In this document: positions 40,464 through 46,898 of the stretch, in pieces
Numbering within the stretch: the first letter of the stretch is position 1
Layout: each line of letters starts with the position of its first letter
NCBI GenBank assembly: GCA_045611765.1
Contig: JAZKXT010000012.1
Location: 62,001 to 126,000, forward strand
Direction of reading: 5' to 3'
Length of the DNA stretch: 64,000 nucleotides
Source of the DNA: UMGS1649 sp045611765
GTDB taxonomy: Bacteria > Bacillota > Clostridia > TANB77 > CAG-465
The notes under the pieces: model-generated
What the model saw: the letters and a program-made list of their open reading frames with translations, nothing else
What the model was told of the DNA's origin: nothing
Database searches by the model: none
Translations under genes and position numbers: made by a program

Positions 40464-41081
40464 ATGAGAGAAATACCTAAAAAGAATAAAATAAGGATAA
40501 TAATAACTGCTATTATAGTTGTGGTAGCAATAGCTTTGCTAGTAGTTTTTAGAGAACAGTTATTTAGTGTAAGACAAAATATAAAAGACAATGAAAGATT
40601 TTTCGGCGATTACAACAAAGTCCCTGTGGACAATGTGTATAAATATGTCAGTGCTAAACAGGCAATAGAATTATTTAATGAAGAGTCAGCTATAATATTT
40701 TTGGGATTTAAAGAGTGCATATGGTGTCAGGAGTATGCGCCAATATTAAACACATATGCTAAAGAGAATAATATTGAGACTATATATTATGTGGATATTA
40801 AAGAGGATAGAGCAAATAATACTGAAGAATATCAAGAGCTTACCGCTTTGCTATCTAATTATCTTGCAGATGATTCTGATGGTAATAAAAGAATATATGT
40901 ACCAGATGTATATTTTGTAAAAGACGGGGAAATAGTTGGGCATAATAATGATACAAGCATGGAAAAAGGAGCAGATACAGAGGAGTATTATTTACAAAAC
41001 GGGGATGAGTTGAAAGACAAGATAAACAAACTATTTGAGAAAATAAAAAACGTGTGTGATGATTCTGGAAATGGATGTTAA
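40464..41081 (+). CDS. Membrane-anchored thioredoxin-like protein
   Basis: An N-terminal membrane helix (about residues 9-30) is followed by a thioredoxin fold outside the membrane: AIIFLGFKECIWCQEYAPIL carries the C-x2-C redox site near residues 87-90, and VPDVYFVKDGEIVGH supplies the cis-proline and central strand. The C-terminal tail has a further cysteine pair (VCDDSGNGC). It is likely a thiol oxidoreductase at the cell surface. AGGAG lies 9 bases before the ATG. It closes the glycosylase operon at a terminator. Confidence 0.85.
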   Translation: MREIPKKNKIRIIITAIIVVVAIALLVVFREQLFSVRQNIKDNERFFGDYNKVPVDNVYKYVSAKQAIELFNEESAIIFLGFKECIWCQEYAPILNTYAKENNIETIYYVDIKEDRANNTEEYQELTALLSNYLADDSDGNKRIYVPDVYFVKDGEIVGHNNDTSMEKGADTEEYYLQNGDELKDKINKLFEKIKNVCDDSGNGC

Positions 41082-41110
41082 AAGATAAGGTATAACTTAT
41101 CTTTTTTCTT
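41080..41110 (+). terminator. Terminator of the glycosylase-thioredoxin operon
   Basis: AAAAGATAAG pairs with CTTATCTTTT around GTATAA, followed by T's. It overlaps the last stop codon. Confidence 0.85.
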
Positions 41111-41174
41111 TTGCTATTAGTATAAAAAGAGGACAACGTGAATATATATAATATAAAGTCTTAGGAGGAAGTAT

Positions 41175-41453
41175 ATGGAAGAGAAAAAGAATATGACACC
41201 ACATAATTTAATAATGGAAAATAGAGAAAAACTAACAATAACAGGAGTTATAGATATTCACAGTTTTGATGATGAGTTGGTTTTGGTAGAAACAACTATG
41301 GGAATATTAACAATAAAGGGTAACGATTTAAAGATGAACAAATTGAATTTAGACAATAATGAGCTTATAGTAGAAGGAAAAATAGTAGCACTTATATATA
41401 GTGAAAGCGAGATTGGAAAAAAAGGCGGAATGTTTGGGAAAATATTTAAGTAG
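41175..41453 (+). CDS. yabP: Sporulation protein YabP
   Basis: The 92-residue protein matches the YabP/YqfC family: HNLIMENREKLTITGVIDIHSFDDELV near the start is typical, with the conserved TTMGILTIKGNDLKM. YabP is made in the mother cell and is needed for spore coat or cortex assembly. AGGAGG stands 8 bases before the ATG. As in other Firmicutes, yabQ follows directly (8 bases later) and divIC comes next, so the order yabP-yabQ-divIC is conserved here. The yabQ reading frame is broken in this sequence. Confidence 0.92.
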   Translation: MEEKKNMTPHNLIMENREKLTITGVIDIHSFDDELVLVETTMGILTIKGNDLKMNKLNLDNNELIVEGKIVALIYSESEIGKKGGMFGKIFK

Positions 41454-41461
41454 GTGATTTT

Positions 41462-41843
41462 GTGACATTAAGTCAAGAGACAGCAGTGTTTCTTATATTT
41501 GTAGTTATGGGAATGCTGTTTCGGTTTAATTTTTGATTTTTTTAGAGCAATAAGAAAAATAAAGAAACCATCTAAAAACATAATATGTCTACAAGATATA
41601 ATATTCTTTTTAATAGTAGGTATAATATTGTTATTTACAATAATTACATATATGAGTAGTAATTTAAGGGTTTATCTAATATTAGCAACAATTTTAGGTA
41701 TTGTTATATATATAAGTGTTGTGGGGAATATGGTGGTAAACGTTTTAGTAAAAATTATGAAATGTGGAAACAACATTATTAATTTTACATCTTATCCATT
41801 AAAAATATATATAGAACTTTTAAAAAAAATTCTGTTATTTTAA
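41462..41843 (+). pseudogene. yabQ: Sporulation protein YabQ, frameshifted
   Basis: GTG at 41462 begins TLSQETAVFLIFVVMGMLF, the YabQ N-terminus, but the frame ends after RFN at 41537. From 41521 on, a shift of one base gives GLIFDFFRAIRKIKKPSKN and continues through membrane helices to TAA at 41843. The change is an extra base in CTGTTTCGGTTTAATTTT, not in a homopolymer. YabQ is a mother-cell membrane protein needed for cortex formation. Either this strain is defective, the sequence has an error, or recoding occurs. The position between yabP and divIC confirms identity. Restored, it would have four membrane helices. Confidence 0.85.
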
Positions 41844-41933
41844 AGAAATATTTAGTAAAGTGTTGCAAAAAAAGAACGAATATGATAAATTAAAGTCAAA
41901 TTAATAAGAACTTTAAACAAAAGAGGATTGAAA

Positions 41934-42239
41934 ATGAAACGAGCAGGAAACAAAACAAAAAAGAAAATTAGATATAAAGTGGATTATGTACGAGTAGTCC
42001 TAGTCGTTGCGCTCGTTTTTTTCAGCACTACTTTTATAAAACAACAATTTGAGATAAATGAATATAACGTTCAAATAAACAGTATTAAACAGGATATAGA
42101 TGCGGCCGAACAAAGAACGGTTGAATTAAAATCAATGGAAGATAAGGTTGACAATTCTGAATATATAGAACAAATTGCAAGAAATGAATTGGGACTAGTA
42201 AAGCCATATGAAAAAATATTTATAGATGTAAACAAATAA
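41934..42239 (+). CDS. divIC: Cell-division protein DivIC/FtsB-like
   Basis: The 101-residue protein has a basic cytoplasmic start, one membrane helix (about residues 21-38) and an outside coiled coil (FEINEYNVQINSIKQDIDAAEQ), ending with YIEQIARNELGLVKPYEKIF, the DivIC/FtsB signature. It acts with FtsL and DivIB in the divisome. The ATG at 41934 stands 7 bases after AGAGG; an in-frame TTG two codons earlier is less likely. A weak promoter (TTGCAA, TAAATT, spacing 17) precedes it. It ends at a strong terminator. Confidence 0.9.
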   Translation: MKRAGNKTKKKIRYKVDYVRVVLVVALVFFSTTFIKQQFEINEYNVQINSIKQDIDAAEQRTVELKSMEDKVDNSEYIEQIARNELGLVKPYEKIFIDVNK

Positions 42240-42275
42240 AATTGCTATCAAAATAACTTGATAGCAATTTTATTT
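42238..42275 (+). terminator. Terminator of divIC (bidirectional)
   Basis: AAAATTGCTATCAA pairs perfectly with TTGATAGCAATTTT around AATAAC. T's follow on the plus strand. Read the other way it could also end the phospholipid operon. Confidence 0.88.
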
Positions 42276-42293
42276 GTTTTTAACAATTCTTAT

Positions 42294-42947
42294 TTATTTT
42301 GCATATTCATAGATTCTCTTAACAATGGAATGTATTTTGGTTTTACTAACTATTATCCATATGCTTACTGCAAGTAGTAGAGAGGCAAGAGCATCATATA
42401 TTACATGCTGTTTAATAAATAATGTAGATAACACAACAAGTATAGATAGTATTGTTATAACAACTTTCATTATTGTACTTGTTTCATTTTTTGCATCAAA
42501 AACAGCTAATATAAACAAATAAGAGTATAGACAATGAATACTAGGTAAACAATTAATTGGTGGTGTATCAAGTGAATATATTAAGGCTACTAATCTATTT
42601 GCAATATCGTTTTGTGTAATTGTGGCTCTAATAACTGTGTTTGGAAATAATATAAATATGATGCCGGCAATAATAGTAGTTATTATAAATGTCGCAATAT
42701 ATTTATATAAAGATTTTGGACTGTGGCTTGCAATATAATATGGTACAGCAAAAAGCATAAAATACCAAAACACATATATCCATATAAAATGTGGAATATA
42801 CGGTATAGCCTTATCTAATGGGCTACCAAGTGTATATGGATTTACCACAAATAGTTTGCTCACAAAGAATATTACACATTGAAATACTACTAATAAAACA
42901 CATATAAGAATTACTTTAAAGTTTATCTTATTCAATACTTTATTCAT
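42294..42947 (-). CDS. PAP2-superfamily membrane phosphatase (AUR1-like)
   Basis: The 217-residue protein has six hydrophobic segments. The C-terminal half contains PPINCLPSIHCLYSYLF and FIKQHVIYDALAS, the SxxH and H-x3-D pattern of lipid phosphatases of the PAP2 superfamily (PSIH near 136, KQHVIYD near 178). In the phospholipid operon it could dephosphorylate phosphatidate or a related lipid phosphate. It overlaps the end of psd by 8 bases, so the genes are coupled. It is the last gene of the operon. Confidence 0.82.
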   Translation of the reverse strand: MNKVLNKINFKVILICVLLVVFQCVIFFVSKLFVVNPYTLGSPLDKAIPYIPHFIWIYVFWYFMLFAVPYYIASHSPKSLYKYIATFIITTIIAGIIFILFPNTVIRATITQNDIANRLVALIYSLDTPPINCLPSIHCLYSYLFILAVFDAKNETSTIMKVVITILSILVVLSTLFIKQHVIYDALASLLLAVSIWIIVSKTKIHSIVKRIYEYAK

Positions 42948-43803
42948 ATTTGGTACCTATCCTTTCACCATATTTTACTATTGTTTCTAAACCTTGTTTG
43001 CTGTTTTCTATAATATCTTCATCTACATCAACAATATTTTCCTTAACAAGTAAAACTATTGTAGAACCACCAAATTCAAACATTCCTTTTTCTTCACCTT
43101 TTTGGAAGGCGTATTCTTCATGAAAGTTTACTATTTTACCAACGATTAAAGCGCCAACTTCAATTTGTACAACATCATTAAAGTTTTCAGTGTGTAGAAT
43201 AGTATACTCACGACAATTTCGTTTATATATATTGTAATTTTCAAGAGCAATTGGCTGTACGGTATGTAGTTCTCCAGCTATGAACGTATTAGTAGATTTA
43301 GTGCCATTATCTATATAGCAATATCTGTGGTAATCATCCACAGACAATCTAAATATTAGACAAAGTCCATTAGAGTACTCTTTATACAGTTCATTTCCAT
43401 CTAGCAAGTCGCTGATTGTATAATATGAATCTTTTATATTAAAAACACTAGTGTCACTAATATTATATACACTTAATTTTGCGTCACAAGGGGCAATAAA
43501 GGCGTTTTTATCTTTAGCTATAGTACGTTTGCCTTGTGCAATTTTTCTTGTAAAAAAATCGTTATATGAAGTAAATCTACGTGATTCATATTCGCTTAAA
43601 TCTATGTTATTTTTTTTAACAAAACCTTTAATCATTTTGCTAGATATTTTAGTATTTAGAAATCTACCAGATATTTTCGAAACGGAGGGTTTAACTAAAA
43701 ATTTTAGACATGTTCTACCAATTCTTGTTTTGTATAAAAAGGAAAGGGATTTGTTGAATCCCTCGTTATATGTTTGTCTTTTTGTTTTCTCTACAATTTT
43801 CAT
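42940..43803 (-). CDS. psd: Phosphatidylserine decarboxylase
   Basis: The enzyme turns phosphatidylserine into phosphatidylethanolamine at the membrane, using a pyruvoyl group made by self-cleavage. The cleavage site is visible as FGGST (residues about 249-253, where family members usually have LGST), and the conserved IAPCDAKLS, VDDYHRYCYID and AGELHTVQPIAL are present. The 287-residue length fits the larger bacterial type. It overlaps pssA by 4 bases upstream and the PAP2 gene by 8 bases downstream. The gene makes sense only with pssA, its substrate supplier, next to it. Confidence 0.93.
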   Translation of the reverse strand: MKIVEKTKRQTYNEGFNKSLSFLYKTRIGRTCLKFLVKPSVSKISGRFLNTKISSKMIKGFVKKNNIDLSEYESRRFTSYNDFFTRKIAQGKRTIAKDKNAFIAPCDAKLSVYNISDTSVFNIKDSYYTISDLLDGNELYKEYSNGLCLIFRLSVDDYHRYCYIDNGTKSTNTFIAGELHTVQPIALENYNIYKRNCREYTILHTENFNDVVQIEVGALIVGKIVNFHEEYAFQKGEEKGMFEFGGSTIVLLVKENIVDVDEDIIENSKQGLETIVKYGERIGTKYE

Positions 43804-44420
43804 AATATCTTTGTAAATACCAACAATAGCAATTCAAGTGTACCGAAGGCTACAAGTGCTATCATTCCTTTCAATTTAAATTTAACAATCTTAATTTTAG
43901 ATAAGAAAAGTGTTGCTATAACAAGCAGTAAAGCACCATAAATAAAATGAGCGACCCCTGTTGCTAGTGTAATTAATGGGTAAAGAAGTGGAATTATAAG
44001 GGCAACTGTTGTAACAGGTAATCCCTCATAAGATTTTCTCGCTTCTGTCGTTTCTTCTTGCCTAGCATCTTCCATAACATTAAAGTAAGCCAGTCTAATT
44101 AAAGCAGCTAAAACATAAAGGATAAGAGGAACAATTAAGTACCATTTATTAAGCCCTAATGTATAACCTAGAATTGCAGGCAAAACTCCAAAGCATATAA
44201 GGTCAGACAAAGAATCTAGTTCTATACCAAATTTTTTTTCGTTTTTAGTTCTTTCTTTAGTTCTTGCAACAAGTCCGTCGAACATATCAAAAAAGCCAGA
44301 AAGCATTAAGCAAACCAAAGCTATAACGGGATGATTTTCTATTGCGAAAAATATTCCACACATTCCAGAAGCTAGTCCTAAATATGTAAGTATTACTGTA
44401 TAATTATAATAACCAATCAT
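43800..44420 (-). CDS. pssA: CDP-diacylglycerol-serine O-phosphatidyltransferase
   Basis: The enzyme joins serine to the phosphatidyl group of CDP-diacylglycerol, giving phosphatidylserine. The CDP-alcohol phosphotransferase motif is complete: DGLVAR near residues 48-53, then G and two aspartates in FGIELDSLSDL. It has about six membrane helices in 206 residues. It overlaps psd by 4 bases and the flippase-like gene by 4 bases, showing a tightly packed operon. Product order is PS then PE. Confidence 0.94.
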   Translation of the reverse strand: MIGYYNYTVILTYLGLASGMCGIFFAIENHPVIALVCLMLSGFFDMFDGLVARTKERTKNEKKFGIELDSLSDLICFGVLPAILGYTLGLNKWYLIVPLILYVLAALIRLAYFNVMEDARQEETTEARKSYEGLPVTTVALIIPLLYPLITLATGVAHFIYGALLLVIATLFLSKIKIVKFKLKGMIALVAFGTLELLLLVFTKIL

Positions 44421-45469
44421 TTGTTTTCCTCCATTATTTTATTTTTAGATTTGTTGAATGTAATTCTTAAATGATTTATAAGAACTACAATCCCACTAAT
44501 TAACAGGCAAGAATAATAACTAAGTCCGCGTGTAACTAGCATTGCCGGAACAGATAAATCATTGCCAAATACTTTGTTGTATATTAAAATTAACATTACC
44601 TCACTTGCGCCAATACCGCCTGGAAGTGGAAGTGAATCTATTGCAATAGCAATAGATAATTGTATTACAACTAATTCAATGTATGAGTATGCACTGAATC
44701 CAAATGTTCTATATACAACATATGCAATAGAAAACATTGCAAGTCTTTGGATAAAAGTAATTAAACATACTTTTATTGAAACCCAGATATTATCTTTAAT
44801 ATATTTGGCACTTTGTTGGTAGTCTGCAAGATGAGTATAGAATGACTCTATTTTTTTGTCTTTGTCTTTTACTATATGTAGTCTGTGGCCTAAATTTATA
44901 CAAAACAAAGCTATACTTTTAACCCAACGCTTTGAATACATTAGCATTAAACATGCTACAATCATAGCTATATTTACAACAACCCCAAATATAAATATTA
45001 CAGTAAATAAAACAGAGTTGTTGAATATTAAGTTTGGGTAAAATACAACTGCAAAAAGTCCCATAACAAGCAATACTAATTTGAATGTAATTGTATTAAG
45101 TAAAAGTGTTACTGAAGATTTTGTAAAAGGTATTCCATCTTTGTGCATATAATATGCTTGAGCAGGTTGACCACCTGTAGATGATGGCGTTATTGCTGAA
45201 AAGTAAAATTCGACACACGAATACACAAATCCTTGCCATAAATGTATTTTCTGCTTTAGTGAATTAAATATAATTTTAATATATATAGATTCGGTGAATA
45301 AATATGTTAAAACTAGCATTAATCCTAAAACAATATACTCATAAGAAATATTTTTTAAACTTTTTATAACATCTTGAATATCGTTATTTTTAAATAACAA
45401 ATAAAATGTTAATACTAACAATATGACAAAGAAAATAACACTTAACAAATATTTTCTCTTTGATTTCAT
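44417..45469 (-). CDS. Flippase-like membrane protein (lysylphosphatidylglycerol synthase TM family)
   Basis: The 350-residue protein has about eight hydrophobic segments and the conserved STGGQPAQAYYMHKDGIPF and LPLPGGIGASEVM of the MprF/AglD TM-region family (UPF0104). In MprF this part flips modified lipids to the outer leaflet; here it stands alone, without the aminoacyl transferase domain. As the first gene of the pssA-psd operon it may move phosphatidylserine or phosphatidylethanolamine across the membrane. RBS GGGGAAAAC precedes the ATG. Promoter is a strong TTGACA type. Confidence 0.88.
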   Translation of the reverse strand: MKSKRKYLLSVIFFVILLVLTFYLLFKNNDIQDVIKSLKNISYEYIVLGLMLVLTYLFTESIYIKIIFNSLKQKIHLWQGFVYSCVEFYFSAITPSSTGGQPAQAYYMHKDGIPFTKSSVTLLLNTITFKLVLLVMGLFAVVFYPNLIFNNSVLFTVIFIFGVVVNIAMIVACLMLMYSKRWVKSIALFCINLGHRLHIVKDKDKKIESFYTHLADYQQSAKYIKDNIWVSIKVCLITFIQRLAMFSIAYVVYRTFGFSAYSYIELVVIQLSIAIAIDSLPLPGGIGASEVMLILIYNKVFGNDLSVPAMLVTRGLSYYSCLLISGIVVLINHLRITFNKSKNKIMEENK

Positions 45470-45516
45470 AGTTTTCCCCTAAAGCTATATGGGCATCCCA
45501 TATAACAGTTGTTAAT

Positions 45517-45545
45517 ATTCTACACTTTACGACAAATATTGTCAA
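45517..45545 (-). promoter_or_regulatory. Promoter of the phospholipid operon
   Basis: On the minus strand TTGACA (45540-45545) and TAGAAT (45517-45522) are spaced by 17 bases. A leader hairpin TATATGGG/CCCATATA lies between it and the start codon, close to the ribosome site. Confidence 0.75.
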
Positions 45546-45707
45546 GATAAGACAGTGTATTGGAAACAATTGCAAAGAAAAAAACAGACAAATGAACAAA
45601 CAAAAGAAATCGTGTCTAATTTGACAAAGTAGACATAATATGATGTGGTGTAAAAACATATTAATTGTAAATGCGTGAAATAATTCAAACGCAATGGAGG
45701 TAACTTT

Positions 45708-45785
45708 ATGAAGTATAAAAAATTGGAACAAATTTGCAAGAAGAGTAGCAGCATAGAATTCTGGGATTATGCTGCATTATACTAG
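45708..45785 (+). CDS. Possible small peptide or broken gene start (25 aa)
   Basis: ATG at 45708 stands 7 bases after GGAGG and encodes a 25-residue basic peptide ending at TAG. A second frame from ATG at 45791 (31 aa, hydrophobic LVALLVAAKIS) follows. Together with the 45856 frame, this may be one small membrane-protein gene broken by stops. The surrounding 45546-45707 shows no other feature than a TTGACA at about 45621 without a good -10. Confidence 0.4.
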   Translation: MKYKKLEQICKKSSSIEFWDYAALY

Positions 45786-45855
45786 TAATTATGCTAGTAG
45801 CTCTTTTGGTTGCTGCAAAGATTTCTTGTGAACAGATAAATGAGATGGTTATAGA

Positions 45856-46149
45856 ATGCAGCTTTATAGTCGATTTTTTGTTATAATCACTAGTATTGTT
45901 TTTTCGCGTCTCGAGTCCAAGAGGTATAGCCTAGCCAAAAGCTACATGGAAATCAAAATTATGGATGTCATGAATGAATATGGAATAGATAGTAGCAAAT
46001 TTGAAATTGCTGAGGAATGTCCTGCTATATATAAGGTTGGGTTCCATAACCAAATGATAGATTATGAAGTCTTGCAATCTAAAATTAATCAAGAAGTAGA
46101 GACGATGAATATAATCACTGGTTGGAGTATCAGAGTTGAACTTATTTAA
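45856..46149 (+). CDS. Small protein of unknown function, uncertain start
   Basis: The frame of 97 residues has no ribosome site at its first ATG. The second half looks like a true soluble domain (YMEIKIMDVMNEYGIDSSKFEIAEECPAIYKVGFHNQMIDYEV). Its first 25 residues are hydrophobic and may not be translated. It could be the 3' part of a gene begun at 45708 or 45791. It ends at a hairpin terminator at 46221. I do not recognise the family. Confidence 0.45.
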   Translation: MQLYSRFFVIITSIVFSRLESKRYSLAKSYMEIKIMDVMNEYGIDSSKFEIAEECPAIYKVGFHNQMIDYEVLQSKINQEVETMNIITGWSIRVELI

Positions 46150-46220
46150 CGAAAAATGTATTCTATCGGTCGAAAGAAATTATACATTATTTATTAAAAT
46201 GAGTTTCATAAATCCTATTC

Positions 46221-46260
46221 AAACCGTTAACAATTTATTAATTGCTAACGGTTTGTTTGT
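46221..46260 (+). terminator. Terminator after the 45856 frame
   Basis: AAACCGTTA pairs with TAACGGTTT, with an inner CAATT/AATTG pair around TATT, then GTTTGT. Confidence 0.75.
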
Positions 46261-46301
46261 AAAGGTTTAAACTTTATATATGTAAAAACTTTCCATAAAG
46301 C

Positions 46302-46330
46302 TTGACATATACACATGAACATGTTATAAT
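46302..46330 (+). promoter_or_regulatory. Promoter of the Spo0A-C gene with a dyad in the spacer
   Basis: TTGACA at 46302-46307 and TATAAT at 46325-46330 are spaced by 17 bases, a consensus promoter. ACATG-AA-CATGT lies in the spacer and could be an operator. Confidence 0.75.
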
Positions 46331-46388
46331 AATTTATGTAAACCAAACAGTTTGCACAGATTATAATTAAGAATGTGGAGGGCAAAAA

Positions 46389-46841
46389 ATGTTTTACTTG
46401 ATTGTGACAAATGACAAAAAGGTGATCGAATTCGCCAAACAACACGGCGCCGGAGTTTTCCAAGCAATGCCGCATGATGAATCCAAGCTACAACAAATTC
46501 CTGAACTGAAGACTGAGAATGAGGTTTTAAATCTTATTCGGAAACTCGGTATTAAAAGCAATGTGTTGGGTTATGATTACATCAAATACATTTTGGGAAA
46601 ATGTTTGGAAGATTCCAGGTATTGTCGGAGAAGCATGACCAAGGAAATCTATCCAGATTGCGCAAAAGCTTTCAATACTACAGAGTCCAGAGTGGAAAGA
46701 GCAATTCGACATGCTTTACAAAGCTGTTGGTATGAGTTGCCTGAAAAATTCCAAGAGCTTTTCGGAGCCAAATTTTTCCACACAGTCCCTAAGAACAGCG
46801 AGTTTATCTGTGTGGCATCTGAATATTTGCATAACAGGTAA
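46389..46841 (+). CDS. Orphan Spo0A C-terminal-domain DNA-binding protein
   Basis: Residues about 50-148 match the Spo0A DNA-binding domain: LIRKLGIKSNVLGYDYIKYIL, KEIYPDCAKAFNTTESRVERAIRHAL and PKNSEFICVASEYL. The receiver domain of Spo0A is absent; residues 1-45 are a short unrelated segment (FYLIVTNDKKVIEFAKQHG). It could therefore bind Spo0A-type boxes (TTGTCGAA-like) without phosphorylation control, competing with or mimicking Spo0A. Codons are more GC-rich than those of neighbours, which hints at transfer. GTGGAG lies 8 bases before the ATG. Its promoter and terminator make it a single-gene unit. Confidence 0.9.
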   Translation: MFYLIVTNDKKVIEFAKQHGAGVFQAMPHDESKLQQIPELKTENEVLNLIRKLGIKSNVLGYDYIKYILGKCLEDSRYCRRSMTKEIYPDCAKAFNTTESRVERAIRHALQSCWYELPEKFQELFGAKFFHTVPKNSEFICVASEYLHNR

Positions 46842-46848
46842 AAAACAA

Positions 46849-46885
46849 GAAAAGTGCACTTCGAATGAAGTGCGCTTTTCATATA
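46849..46885 (+). terminator. Bidirectional terminator between the Spo0A-C gene and pheT
   Basis: GAAAAGTGCACTTC pairs with GAAGTGCGCTTTTC (one wobble) around GAAT. On the minus strand T-rich sequence follows, so it also ends the pheST transcript. Confidence 0.88.
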
Positions 46886-46898
46886 TAGTTATATAATT

